Below, piece after piece: positions 1 through 8,689 of a stretch of 29,903 nucleotides of DNA. The DNA comes from an uncultured Campylobacter sp. (GTDB taxonomy: Bacteria > Campylobacterota > Campylobacteria > Campylobacterales > Campylobacteraceae). The stretch covers positions 1 to 29,903 of the forward strand of contig NZ_CALBWL010000059.1 in assembly GCF_937973075.1 (NCBI RefSeq), in the 5' to 3' direction. Each line of letters begins with the position of its first letter. The first letter of the stretch is position 1. Both the position numbers and the translations under genes were made by a program. Below the pieces are notes generated by a model. That model had not been told where the DNA came from. It saw only the letters and a program-made list of their open reading frames with translations, and did not search any database.

Positions 1-971
1 AAATGGCTCTTATAAATTTCACTGAATTGTAAAATTTCGTCATATATAAACTGCACAAATACCGTCTAAAATTTTAAAAAATCGCGAAAGGATCACGGCA
101 AACTCGTCGAAAAATCATATAGAAAAACTGCGCATTCCAACTAGCCTTAAGCAGTAAAATTACTGCCATTTTCGAGGCTACAAAATTTTACTACTGCTAG
201 CTTTGAATGAAATTTCTATCACCAAATACTCTCGATCAAAATTCCAACTCGGGCGAGCTAAAATTATCTCTAGAAATTCTAGCATTCCGAGTGTTCTGGA
301 TCAAAATTTTAGAGATCGGGCATTACCGCCGGTTTTTATCCGAGCCTCTACGCGCCGTTTTGATCGAAGCTCTACCGACGCCGCTTCTACCTTTGATTAA
401 AATTCTATATTTAAGAAAAGCTTCTCTGACGCCGCCAAAATCAAAATTTCGCCGCTACAAGTATTACGATTAAAAATTCTATCATCGCCGATCTTATGTC
501 AAAATTCCATTATTGCCGCCTCACCTCCGCCACTACTGCCTTATCTCTCCACCGCTGCCGCTGCCGATACTACGCCTTTGGTCGCCGCTACCGCAGCAGC
601 AAGCACCGCAAAGCCGTCCGCGTAGCTCACGCCCTGAAGCTGCCAAACCCGCGCGTAAAGCGCAAGCGCATCGCCGCCATTGCTGCACCACGACGACGAC
701 CGATCCGCGCGATAAAATTTCCGCCGCCGCGCAGTGTATCAAGCCAAACGCTGCAAATTTTAAAATTTTACCGCCTCTCGCCGCGCGGCACCGATAAATT
801 CCGCTAGCTAGTCCATCATTTTCGCATAAATCATAAATTTCCATAAATTTAACGCCGCCTTTCTTGCTTTATATTAAAATTTCGCTAAAATTACCGCATT
901 AAATTTGAGGCGCAAACGGAGCTTAAACTTAAACCGCTTGCGGGCAAATTAAATCCATTCAAGGAGCTTTT
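1..971. other. Non-coding region before the GntP permease gene
   Basis: No convincing gene was found in this 971-bp stretch. Open frames at 203–473 and 496–844 exist on both strands, but their translations are Arg/Pro/Ala- or Ser-rich low-complexity peptides with no recognisable motif and no good ribosome-binding site. The DNA alternates AT-rich blocks (AAATTT/AAAATTTT words) with GCC-rich blocks, most strongly at 510–740. It holds one copy of the palindrome ATTTTAAAAT at 757–766 and a degenerate spaced repeat at 234–507. No tRNA or other RNA gene signature is visible. Confidence 0.6.
234..507. repeat. Degenerate interspersed repeat GATYAAAATTC
   Basis: Six related words occur: GATCAAAATTC at 234, GATCAAAATTT at 299, GATTAAAATTC at 395, AATCAAAATTT at 439, GATTAAAAATTC at 468 and GTCAAAATTC at 498. 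Spacing is irregular (about 30–95 bp) and the sequence between copies is not conserved. It may be simple compositional bias rather than a functional element. Confidence 0.3.
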
Positions 972-2348
972 ATGAGCGGTGTTGCGTTAATCATCTGCTT
1001 CGCCATAGCGGTCGTCGTGATGATTTTTTTGATCTCCAAGGCAGGCGTTCACCCATTTTTGGCGCTAATGCTTATCTCCCTGGCGCTCGCGATCGTCGCG
1101 GGCATACCGTTAGCCAAGATCCCCGCGATTATCGGCGACGGATTCAGCGGCACGTTTAAGAGTATCGGTATCGTCATAATCTTCGGCGCGCTCATCGGCA
1201 CCGTGCTCGAAAAGACGGGCGCGGCGCTCAAACTCGCCGATATGGTCGTAAACGTAGTCGGGCAAAAGCGCCCCGAGCTTGCGATGCTCATAATGGGCTG
1301 GATCGTGGGTATCCCCGTATTTTGCGACAGCGGCTTCGTCGTATTAAATCCGATCCGAGAAGCGATCAGCAAAAAAATCGGCGAAAATCCGGTCGCTCTT
1401 GCAGTAGCGCTCTCCGGCGGACTCTACGCCTCGCACGTATTCATCCCGCCGACTCCGGGACCGATCGCCGCAGCAGGTGCCGTAGGTCTAGGCGGCAATC
1501 TACTGCTCGTAATCGCAATGGGCGCGGTAGTGTCCTTGCCGGTGCTGATCGCCACATACTTTTTTTCTAAAAAGGTCGCCAAAAACGTCCATATAAGCGA
1601 GGCTGAAGCGAATGAGGTTATCGCAAAAAGCTACGACGATCTGCTTAAACAATACGGCAAATTACCGGGCGGATTTTTAAGCTTAGCCCCTATTTTGGTA
1701 CCGATCCTATTTATGGCGCTGGGCTCCGTCGCCAAGATTCTAAAAGTAGGCGGGTTTGCGGGCGAAATTTCGCAATTTTTAGGAAATCCTATCATCGCGC
1801 TAGCCTTGGGCGTAGTTTTTGCGGTATTTTTGCTAGTACAAACCGGCAAACTAGGTGAATTTAGCGAGATCACCAACGAATCCTTAAAAATCGTAGGCCC
1901 GATCCTCTTCATCACCGCAGCGGGCGGAGTGCTAGGCAAGGTCATCACCGACGCCGGCTTCGTAACCTACATCAAGGACAATGCGACCGCAATTAAAGCC
2001 GCGGGGATTTTCTTCCCGTTCTTAATCTCAGCCGTTCTAAAAACAGCGCAAGGAAGCTCCACCGTTGCGATCATCACCACAGCTTCGATTATGGGCGCAT
2101 TTAACGCAGATGGCTCGCTGATGCAGGTGCTGGGATTCACCTCCGAAATGTCCGGCGCGCTTGTGGTAATGGCGATCGCAGCGGGCGCTATGACGGTTTC
2201 GCACGCTAATGACAGCTACTTCTGGGTCGTTACAAATTTCAGCAAGATGAATCCGCAGCAAGGCTACCGCACTCAAACAATGCTAACCCTAATTATGGGC
2301 ATTACAGGTATGATCAGCGTGTGGGTTTTGTCGCTGTTTTTGATCTAG
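972..2348 (+). CDS. gntP: GntP-family permease (gluconate/glycerate : H+ symporter type)
   Basis: This is a 458-residue integral membrane protein, the usual length for the GntP family, whose members import gluconate or related sugar acids with protons across the inner membrane. Hydrophobic segments run through the whole chain. Family hallmarks are visible: GIPVFCDSGFV at residues 113–123, SHVFIPPTPGPIAAAGA at about 154–170, and the C-terminal stretch AMTVSHANDSYFWVV. The ATG start has an AAGGAG Shine–Dalgarno ten bases upstream. The next gene on the same strand is a glycerate 2-kinase, so glycerate is the more likely substrate than gluconate; this is inference from context. The 391-bp gap and a strong hairpin after the stop suggest the two genes may be separately transcribed. 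Confidence 0.9.
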   Translation: MSGVALIICFAIAVVVMIFLISKAGVHPFLALMLISLALAIVAGIPLAKIPAIIGDGFSGTFKSIGIVIIFGALIGTVLEKTGAALKLADMVVNVVGQKRPELAMLIMGWIVGIPVFCDSGFVVLNPIREAISKKIGENPVALAVALSGGLYASHVFIPPTPGPIAAAGAVGLGGNLLLVIAMGAVVSLPVLIATYFFSKKVAKNVHISEAEANEVIAKSYDDLLKQYGKLPGGFLSLAPILVPILFMALGSVAKILKVGGFAGEISQFLGNPIIALALGVVFAVFLLVQTGKLGEFSEITNESLKIVGPILFITAAGGVLGKVITDAGFVTYIKDNATAIKAAGIFFPFLISAVLKTAQGSSTVAIITTASIMGAFNADGSLMQVLGFTSEMSGALVVMAIAAGAMTVSHANDSYFWVVTNFSKMNPQQGYRTQTMLTLIMGITGMISVWVLSLFLI

Positions 2349-2407
2349 GTTAGCTTATTCTAGCCGCTATCGCGCTAAATCAGTGCGGAGCGCTACGGCA
2401 TCTACCA

Positions 2408-2450
2408 GCGGCTAGCTACATAAATTCTTTAAATTTACGTAGCTAGCTGT
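2408..2450 (+). terminator. Strong inverted repeat after gntP, possible terminator
   Basis: GCTAGCTAC at 2411–2419 pairs perfectly with GTAGCTAGC at 2439–2447. The stem extends outward by three pairs including G·U, and inward, past one mismatch, by TAAATT/AATTTA. It begins 60 bases after the gntP stop. No U-tract follows, so it may be a processing or stability element instead. Confidence 0.45.
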
Positions 2451-2525
2451 ACCGCACAAATGCCCTAGTATTAAAATTTCGCTTAAAGGAGTTTTAAATT
2501 TACACACAAAGCCTCAAGGAGTAAA

Positions 2526-2652
2526 ATTTTAAAATTCTATCGCTACGGAATTTTAAAATTTAGCCGAAATTCTGTGGCTTACAGAATTTTAAAATTCCAC
2601 GACATGAAATTTTAAAATTTGCCCCATAAATTTGGCGACGAGATTTTAAAAT
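2526..2652. repeat. Cluster of five ATTTTAAAAT palindromes
   Basis: Exact copies start at 2526, 2550, 2586, 2609 and 2643, giving start-to-start spacings of 24, 36, 23 and 34 bp. The flanks differ apart from short AAATTC/AAATTT extensions. The cluster lies in the 391-bp gap between the permease and the glycerate kinase gene, ending 87 bp before the latter's start. No gene is visible in this gap. Function is unknown. Confidence 0.7.
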
Positions 2653-2739
2653 TCTACTCTTGCTTCAGTCTTGTCATCGTAAATTTAGCCTACGCGCTGT
2701 AAAATTCCAAAATTTTAAGATACCAGCTAAAGGAAAAAT

Positions 2740-3876
2740 ATGAAAATTTTGGTCGCGATCGACTCGTTTAAGGGCTCACTTAGTTCGCTTGAGGCGGGCA
2801 ACGCCGTAAAATCAGGCATCGAAAAGCTAGGCTGCGAGGTGCTCGTCAAACCTATCGCAGATGGCGGCGAAGGCAGCGTTGAAGCCCTTGCCGACGCGCT
2901 AAAAGCTAGGTTCATGGACGTCATCGTAGCAAACCCGTTAGGCGAAAAAACGCCCGCACGCTACGCCTTAAAAGGCGAGCTAGGCATCTTAGAAATGGCG
3001 TCTGCATCGGGTCTGCCTCTCATCGAAAAATCGCGCCGTAACCCGCTAAAAACGAGCACTTATGGCTTTGGCGAGATGATAGCGCATGCGATCGCGCACG
3101 GCGCGCGAAAGTTTATCATAGGCATCGGCGGAAGTGCTACAAATGACGCAGGTATGGGGATGCTACGCGCGCTTGGTTTTAAATTTAAAGATGCAAATGG
3201 CGCAGAGCTTGCAGGAGCGGGCGAGGATCTGATCAAACTCGCCACGATAGATTGCACTTCGGTGCTGCCGCATCTTAAAGAATGCGAGTTTCTCATCGCC
3301 TGCGACGTGGATAATCCACTTTTTGGCGAAAACGGCGCAGCATATATTTACGCTCCGCAAAAGGGCGCGGATGCGACGATGGTAAAGCAGCTCGATGCAG
3401 GACTTATAAATTTTGCAAGCGTCGTAAGCAAGCACCTCGGACGCGAGCTTTGGAATAGCCCCGGAGCAGGAGCTGCCGGCGGGCTAGGCTTTGGCTTCGT
3501 GAGCTTTCTAAACGCTACGCTTAAGCCGGGCATCGACATCATCACCGAAGAGATCGGGCTAGATCGCGATATGAAAGGCGCTGAGCTCGTCATCACAGGC
3601 GAAGGAAGGCTCGATTTTCAAAGCTCGATGGGCAAAACCCCCTGCGGCGTCGCGAAGATCGCCGCTTCCTACGGCGTGCCCGTAATCGCGCTGGCAGGCG
3701 GCATCTCGCCCTGTGCCGGCGGCTGTAATGAGCGGGGTATAGGCGCATTTTTTTGCATCCTAAACGAACCGATGAGCCTTGAGCGTGCGATGGAGCCCGC
3801 CGTTGCGACGCAAAATTTAGCCCGCGTCGCCGAACAAGCAGTGAGATTGTTTATGCTCGGACGCGGCGCTAAATAG
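2740..3876 (+). CDS. garK: Glycerate 2-kinase (GlxK/GarK type)
   Basis: A 378-residue cytosolic enzyme of the bacterial glycerate kinase family, which phosphorylates D-glycerate with ATP to 2-phosphoglycerate and so feeds it into lower glycolysis or gluconeogenesis. The N-terminal MKILVAIDSFKGSLSS, the glycine-rich GIGGSATNDAG at residues 128–138, CDVDNPLFGENGAA near 190–204 and TGEGRLDFQS near 287–296 are family signatures, and the length is normal. The start is an ATG with AAAGGA just upstream. It follows a GntP-type permease gene, which supports an uptake-plus-kinase pair. The gap upstream carries the ATTTTAAAAT cluster. Reaction assignment rests on family; a 3-phosphoglycerate-forming activity is less likely for this family. 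Confidence 0.93.
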   Translation: MKILVAIDSFKGSLSSLEAGNAVKSGIEKLGCEVLVKPIADGGEGSVEALADALKARFMDVIVANPLGEKTPARYALKGELGILEMASASGLPLIEKSRRNPLKTSTYGFGEMIAHAIAHGARKFIIGIGGSATNDAGMGMLRALGFKFKDANGAELAGAGEDLIKLATIDCTSVLPHLKECEFLIACDVDNPLFGENGAAYIYAPQKGADATMVKQLDAGLINFASVVSKHLGRELWNSPGAGAAGGLGFGFVSFLNATLKPGIDIITEEIGLDRDMKGAELVITGEGRLDFQSSMGKTPCGVAKIAASYGVPVIALAGGISPCAGGCNERGIGAFFCILNEPMSLERAMEPAVATQNLARVAEQAVRLFMLGRGAK

Positions 3877-5735
3877 GGATTTTGGGCTAAAATTTTAAGG
3901 CGCGGGCGCTAAAGCTTGCAGAGAGTGCGGCGAGCACGGGCAAGGGATATAGCGCGGCGACGGCTTGCAACAGACAAGCACGACAAAGTGCGGTAGGAGG
4001 CGAGTGCGGCGAAGAAGCGAAATTTTATGCAGGATAAATTTGCGTGCTTTAAAGGCACGGCGGTGATCTTGACGCAGATGTAGCGCTCGTGCGGTTTACG
4101 GCACAAAAATATGCGTAACGAGGCGGACGAGCGGCGACGGCTCGCGGCAGACGGATGCTAGTCCATGACGCGTATACGCGGTAAGCAAACCGCACAACCG
4201 ATACGAAAAACCCCCGCTGGGCCGTGACGCGCATGCACGACAAGCAAATACCGCGCGCAGCTTACGACGGGCAGCAGAATTTCATCCGCCGCAGACCGCG
4301 GTAAGTGGATAAATTTTGCATTAGAACAAAACCGAAGCGAAGCTTTGTTGAAATTTTAGCGTGTTTCAAAAATGGGGCGGTTGAGCGGCGGCACAGCGAT
4401 GGGCGGCGTGAAATTTTACTTTACTGCGCGCAGCACATACGCAAGGCGGATTTAAAACTCATTTTCCAATCAAGCGGCTCGCGGACCCTCGCAATACAAA
4501 CATCAAGGCGTGATTAAAACAGACAGAATTTTAAAATTTGACCGCCGTATTCGCAGCCTATGGAATTTGCAACATAAATTTAAAAGCAGCGATCCGCTTT
4601 ATAAACTTCATTTCGAATTTTAACCCGCGACATGTCCGTCTTGAGGCGAAAAAAGGCCGCTCAATCGCAAGATCGCGCTTCTTGCAAAGATGACGGCGGC
4701 GCATTACTTCACTCGCTCGCAAAGCCCGCCAGCCTTCCGATGACGCTTTGATGAAAGGAGAGTTGCGTCTGCGTAAATTTGTATTATTAAGATCGCGGAT
4801 TTACTTATCGTTAAATTTAGTGTATATGCGGCTACCGCGCGCCGCTATGGTAGGAGTGGGCTTGCGTTTAAATTTGCTCCGATTGCGCTGTGTTTTGCGA
4901 TAAAAATTTATGAAATTTCATTTGCGGTCGGCGCCGTGAAATTTTATAAAGCTCCATTTTAAAATTTGCGGTACGGGCGCGTACCGACCAGGTCCAAGCT
5001 AAAATCAAATCTCAAAATTCTAAGCGACGAATGCAGAAAACCCTCGCGCCTAGCGTATCTGCGGTGGCGATGCGGGTTATCGCTTTTAGGACGCAAAAGA
5101 CGCGCGGGCGCGGACAAAATTTATTGATTTTAGAGTTTAAAGCATCGAATTCGCGCACCTAGGCTAAATTAAAAATTTAAAGCGCGCGACGCTTCGGACG
5201 CATCCGCGCGACTGCGAGCGCTCATAAAATTCGCCCGAAGCAAGGTTGTAAAACCGCGGACGGGCGCAAAATTTATCGCCGCAAAAATCAAAGCCGCGAA
5301 AGCAAAAAGGCTCCGCGAGCACTCGCTGCCGCACCCGCCCGAGCAAATTAAAATCGCATGATCCGCCTAGCCGGCATACATGGAGGGCGCTGCTGCGGGC
5401 ATCTGCACTTAAATCCGGTGCGATCGCAATGCGATTTAAAACCGCGCCTGCTTAAATTCGCGCCGTTTCGGTTCGCTCGCAACCATATCTCGCTGCAGTA
5501 GCGCTTTAAATTTGCGCCGCCGCGATTTGTGCGCATTCAATCACTACGGCAAGGGTAAAATTTCAAAATCTAGGTCCCATACGCGCCGATTTGCGCCACC
5601 CAAAATCGATCGGATCGAATTACGCTACCGCAATCTGCGCAGATTAAAGCGCCGCCGCTTAAAAGCGTAAATTTTACCTCTCAAACGGCGGCGAGAAATT
5701 TCGCTAAAATTTCATCTCTTAATTCAGCGCGCGAT
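3877..5735. other. 1.86-kb region without a convincing gene
   Basis: This gap lies between the glycerate kinase gene (+) and the end of the DnaQ-like gene (-), so it is convergent. Frames at 4305–4517 (+, GTG start), 5164–5346 (-) and 5348–5536 (-) encode Arg-rich peptides without motifs. A 46-codon TTG frame at 4763 has an AAAGGAG only two bases before it, too close for a normal start. The DNA mixes GC-rich runs with AAATTT words and has ATTTTAAAAT at 4528–4537 and 4956–4965. I found no tRNA, tmRNA, SRP RNA or RNase P RNA signature. It could be decayed coding DNA. Confidence 0.55.
5650..5693 (-). terminator. Inverted repeat after the dnaQ-like gene
   Basis: CGCCGCCG at 5650–5657 pairs with CGGCGGCG at 5686–5693. 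The 28-nt loop holds a small nested GCTT/AAGC hairpin. It sits about 40 bases past the stop of the minus-strand exonuclease gene. No U-tract follows, so termination is only suggested. Confidence 0.35.
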
Positions 5736-6542
5736 TTATAAAATTTCGCCCTCGTCACGCTCCGAAATCTGCGGCTTAGGCAGCGCCAGGCTCTTTGCGG
5801 TTTTGCTAAAAAGTATCAGATCCTCGGTGCTTTGCACGCTCCACGGCAGGCGCGAGAGCGCGAATTTGAAAATTTCAAAGCAGGAAACGGCGTCGCTAAA
5901 TGCGCGGTGGTGGACGTTTTGCACGCCTAAAAGCTCTTTTAGCGAGCCGAGCCCGTATCTTTGCGCCTCGATCGTGCGGCGCGCGAGCTCGACGGTGCAG
6001 AGCCTGCGATTTAAAAGCATCCCGAAGCCGCATTTTTGCAGGCTAGCGTCAATGAAGCCGTAGTCAAATTTGACGTTGTGCGCCACAAAAACGCTATCTC
6101 CTAAAAACAGCCTAAACCGCTCCAGCACGCTAGCTAGCGGCGGCGCGCCTGCCAGATCGTCCGCGCAGATCCCCGTAAGCTCCGTGATGTTTTCGGGCAC
6201 GACGGGCGCATAAACGAAGCTCTCGAAACGATCGAGCTCCTGCGTGCCGCGCGTTTTTATCGCGCCGATTTCGATGATCTGGCCGTTTGAGAGCCCGCCG
6301 TTCGTCTCGATGTCCACGAAGCAAAAAATTTCATCCAAAATGTCCGTCTCGCGGGTTTTGAGCGTGATTTTGCCGCTATCTAGCTTTATTATCTCTATGC
6401 CCAGCGCCCGCCACATCGAGAGGTCTTTGGGCTCGAAAAGCTCGGTAATTTCGGCAATATCGCTTGCTTTTGAGATAAAATCGTAATAATTTATGCTCTT
6501 TTGAGCCAGTAAATTTATGAGATTTTCGATCTGACGCGTCAA
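5736..6542 (-). CDS. dnaQ: DnaQ-like 3'-5' exonuclease (DEDDh family)
   Basis: A 268-residue protein with a DEDDh exonuclease domain at about residues 72–232, the type found in the proofreading epsilon subunit of DNA polymerase III. Exo I is FVDIET (D77, E79), Exo II is HNVKFDYGF (D160) and Exo III is HRAFSDA (H212, D217), so all catalytic residues are present. About 70 residues precede the domain, which is unusual for a minimal epsilon but common in Campylobacter relatives as I recall. The start is TTG with an AGGGG eight or so bases upstream, 21 bp after the rpe stop, so it is probably cotranscribed with rpe. The rpmB / rpe / dnaQ order matches C. jejuni from memory. Whether it is the replicative proofreader or an accessory nuclease cannot be told from sequence. 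Confidence 0.88.
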   Translation of the reverse strand: MTRQIENLINLLAQKSINYYDFISKASDIAEITELFEPKDLSMWRALGIEIIKLDSGKITLKTRETDILDEIFCFVDIETNGGLSNGQIIEIGAIKTRGTQELDRFESFVYAPVVPENITELTGICADDLAGAPPLASVLERFRLFLGDSVFVAHNVKFDYGFIDASLQKCGFGMLLNRRLCTVELARRTIEAQRYGLGSLKELLGVQNVHHRAFSDAVSCFEIFKFALSRLPWSVQSTEDLILFSKTAKSLALPKPQISERDEGEIL

Positions 6543-6563
6543 AATTTTACCCCTGTGCCGCGC

Positions 6564-7205
6564 CTAAATTTTAAGCGCACGGATCGCCTCCGCGTAGTCG
6601 TTTGAAGAAAATATGTAGTTGCCCGCTACCACGACGTCGGCGCCCGCTTCGTCGATATCTGCGATATTCAGCCCGTTTACGCCGCCGTCGACCTCGATGA
6701 GGCATTTTGCGCCTTTGCGATCGATCAGCTCGCGCAGCTGCTTAATTTTCTCAAGCGCCGAGGGGATAAATTTCTGCCCTCCAAAGCCCGGATTGACGCT
6801 CATTAAAAGCACCATATCGACCTCGCCCAAGATAAACTCCAGCGCGCTAAGCGGGGTGTGCGGATTGAGCACGACGGCAGGCGAGACGCCGCTACGGCGT
6901 ATATGATCTATGAGACGCAGCGGATGGATCTCCTCCTCGATGTGGAAGCTAAGAAATTTCGGCTTTAGCGGCAAAAAAAGATCGACGAAAAACGGCACGT
7001 TTTTAACCATCAAATGAATGTCTAAAGGCTTGCTGCTCGCCTTTGCCGCGGCGCTCGCTACAAGCGGTCCAATCGTGAGATTGGGTACGAAATGCCCGTC
7101 CATCACATCCACGTGGATGAGATCAGCGCCCGCTTCGCAGACTGCGTGAATTTCCTCCGCGAGCCTGCCGAAATCCGCCGATAAAATGCTGGGTGCTACA
7201 TACAT
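6564..7205 (-). CDS. rpe: Ribulose-phosphate 3-epimerase
   Basis: A 213-residue TIM-barrel enzyme that interconverts D-ribulose 5-phosphate and D-xylulose 5-phosphate in the pentose phosphate pathway. The N-terminus APSILSADF, the metal-site motif HVDVMDGHFVPN (H31, D33), LDIHLMV (H64), SVNPGFGGQKF and EVDGGVN (D173) are all intact, and the length is typical. The ATG start is preceded by AAAGGA. It diverges from rpmB across 143 bp and is followed after 21 bp by the DnaQ-like gene, implying a two-gene operon. Confidence 0.97.
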   Translation of the reverse strand: MYVAPSILSADFGRLAEEIHAVCEAGADLIHVDVMDGHFVPNLTIGPLVASAAAKASSKPLDIHLMVKNVPFFVDLFLPLKPKFLSFHIEEEIHPLRLIDHIRRSGVSPAVVLNPHTPLSALEFILGEVDMVLLMSVNPGFGGQKFIPSALEKIKQLRELIDRKGAKCLIEVDGGVNGLNIADIDEAGADVVVAGNYIFSSNDYAEAIRALKI

Positions 7206-7311
7206 AAAATTCCTTTAAAATTTCAAGATGCGAAATTTTACTTAGTTTTGTCATAAATTTCGCTAAATTTAAACCGCAGCGGATTTTAAGCATAATTTGA
7301 AATTTTTTCGC

Positions 7312-7317
7312 TATAAT
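7312..7317 (+). promoter_or_regulatory. Sigma-70 -10 box for rpmB
   Basis: TATAAT lies in the context TTTTTTCGCTATAATCGC, 31 bases before the rpmB start. The same wording (TTTTTTGGCTATAATCGC) precedes the HIT gene. No good -35 is seen, as is usual in Campylobacter. Confidence 0.7.
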
Positions 7318-7348
7318 CGCCATTTATTTTAATCATCAAGGATTTATT

Positions 7349-7540
7349 ATGGCAAGAAGATGCGCAATCACCGGCAAAGGTGCGATGGTAGGAAACAACG
7401 TCAGCCACGCAAATAACAGGACCAAAAAGAAATTCCAGGTCAATCTACGCACCATCCGCGTTCAGCTAGAAGACGGCTCAACCAGACGAATCAAAGTAGC
7501 CGCCTCAACTCTACGAACTATGAAAAAACAATCAAAATAA
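7349..7540 (+). CDS. rpmB: 50S ribosomal protein L28
   Basis: A 63-residue basic protein, the normal length for bacterial L28, a structural part of the large ribosomal subunit. It begins MARRCAITGKGAMVGNNVSHANN, which is the L28 signature, and continues with the conserved TKKKFQVNLRTIRV. The ATG start has AAGGA seven bases upstream and a clear TATAAT box. The channel gene starts 18 bp after the stop. The short gap contains CCTCTTAAAGAGG (7541–7553), an inverted repeat that includes the next gene's Shine–Dalgarno. Confidence 0.97.
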   Translation: MARRCAITGKGAMVGNNVSHANNRTKKKFQVNLRTIRVQLEDGSTRRIKVAASTLRTMKKQSK

Positions 7541-7558
7541 CCTCTTAAAGAGGAATTT

Positions 7559-8689
7559 ATGTCTGTTTTGGACAAGATCAAGCGATTCCTCGACTGGTCC
7601 GGCTCGACTAAGCCGGACATCAACCTCTACACAGAAATTTACGACCAGCTACGTCCTTTTCGCTTACCGCTGATAACCATTGTGCTAATGATGCTAATCG
7701 GCACGCTAGGCTATGTTTTTATAGCGGGCTTTTCGCTAGTAGACGCTTTTTATCAGGCGGGTATGACCTTTACGACGGTAGGTTTTACCGAAGTAGCGCC
7801 GATATCGCCCGCGGGTAGAATTTTTACCGTCTTATTCATCCTCATGGGCTTTGGAACCTTTTCGTTTTGCCTGGGCGTCGTCGTCGAGGTCATAAAAAAC
7901 GGCAAACTTCAAAATTTACTTAGGGAGCAACGAATGATCAATAACATCGCAAGGCTCAAAAACCACTACATTATCTGTTACAACAACATCTACTGCGCCG
8001 AGCTTGCCAAGCAGTTTCGCGAAAATCATCTGCCTTTTGTCGTGATCGACCCCGATCCCGCTCTAGCCAAAATCGCCGAAGAAAACCGCTATCCATATTT
8101 CATCGTAGGCGAGCCGCACGTAGAAACCACGATGCTAAAAGCGCATCTGTCATCTGCAAAATCCGTCATCACGCTAAGTCCAAATTTAGCCGATAATATC
8201 GCAATAATTTCGCTGGTGCGCCTATACGAAAAGGAGCTTGGTCGCATCACCCCATACTTCATCATGGCAAATAGCGATGATGACAGCGACACCGAGAGAC
8301 TAAAAAAACTCGGCGCAAATTCTATCGTCTCACCATCCAAGCTCGCCGCACAAAGGCTCTCTGCGATCAGCGTGCGCCCCGATATGGAAAACATTTTGGA
8401 GCGGTTTTTGTATAAAAAAGACTCCCTCATCGATATCGAGGAGATCACGGTGCCCGATTTTTCATGGATCCGCTTCAAGCGCCTAAAAGAAACTCGCCTG
8501 CGCGATTTTACAAACGCCGACGTCGTGGGAATCAAAGAGCCCAACAGCCGCTTTATCCCGATGCCAGATGGTGACTATCTCATCGGTACTGGGGTAAAAT
8601 TTTTAGTCATCGGCACGGCAGAGGGCATCCGCAACACTAAAAAACTCATCCGCAGTAAATACAAGCCGCAGGAGATGAGATATGTTTAA
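7559..8689 (+). CDS. kch: Two-TM potassium channel with RCK/TrkA-N domain
   Basis: A 376-residue inner-membrane protein. TM1 is at about residues 37–57, a pore loop with TTVGFTEV at 72–79, and TM2 at about 87–110. A cytosolic RCK/TrkA-N-like domain runs from about 135 to 250, and a TrkA-C-like segment covers the last 100 residues. Helicobacter has a similar K+ channel gene next to rpmB (HpKchA, from memory). Two oddities stand out: the filter reads TVGFT, not TVGYG or TVGFG, and the Rossmann glycine motif is replaced by ICYNNIYCAE at 138–147, so nucleotide binding may be lost. It follows rpmB closely, and its last 8 bp overlap argJ. K+ selectivity is inferred and uncertain. Confidence 0.88.
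   Translation: MSVLDKIKRFLDWSGSTKPDINLYTEIYDQLRPFRLPLITIVLMMLIGTLGYVFIAGFSLVDAFYQAGMTFTTVGFTEVAPISPAGRIFTVLFILMGFGTFSFCLGVVVEVIKNGKLQNLLREQRMINNIARLKNHYIICYNNIYCAELAKQFRENHLPFVVIDPDPALAKIAEENRYPYFIVGEPHVETTMLKAHLSSAKSVITLSPNLADNIAIISLVRLYEKELGRITPYFIMANSDDDSDTERLKKLGANSIVSPSKLAAQRLSAISVRPDMENILERFLYKKDSLIDIEEITVPDFSWIRFKRLKETRLRDFTNADVVGIKEPNSRFIPMPDGDYLIGTGVKFLVIGTAEGIRNTKKLIRSKYKPQEMRYV

Noticed and set aside
496..844. Overlapping open frames on both strands (about 94–103 codons)
   Set aside because: The translations are Arg/Pro/Ala low-complexity, no Shine–Dalgarno is present, and the open frames follow from GCC-rich repetition that lacks stop codons.
4305..4517. 70-codon GTG frame in the large gap
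   Set aside because: Basic motif-free peptide, no ribosome-binding site, isolated in non-coding DNA.
4763..4903. 46-codon TTG frame preceded by AAAGGAG
   Set aside because: The Shine–Dalgarno is only two bases from the TTG, the peptide is Arg/Leu-rich without motifs, and no promoter is visible.
5348..5536. Minus-strand frame with repeated RxNRxGANL words
   Set aside because: The apparent peptide repeat comes from the recurring AAATTT/GCGC base pattern; no start signal or homolog is recognised.
7541..7553. CCTCTTAAAGAGG palindrome between rpmB and the channel gene as a regulatory hairpin
   Set aside because: The full palindrome leaves a one-base loop; a realistic loop leaves only four pairs, too weak to claim sequestration of the ribosome-binding site.
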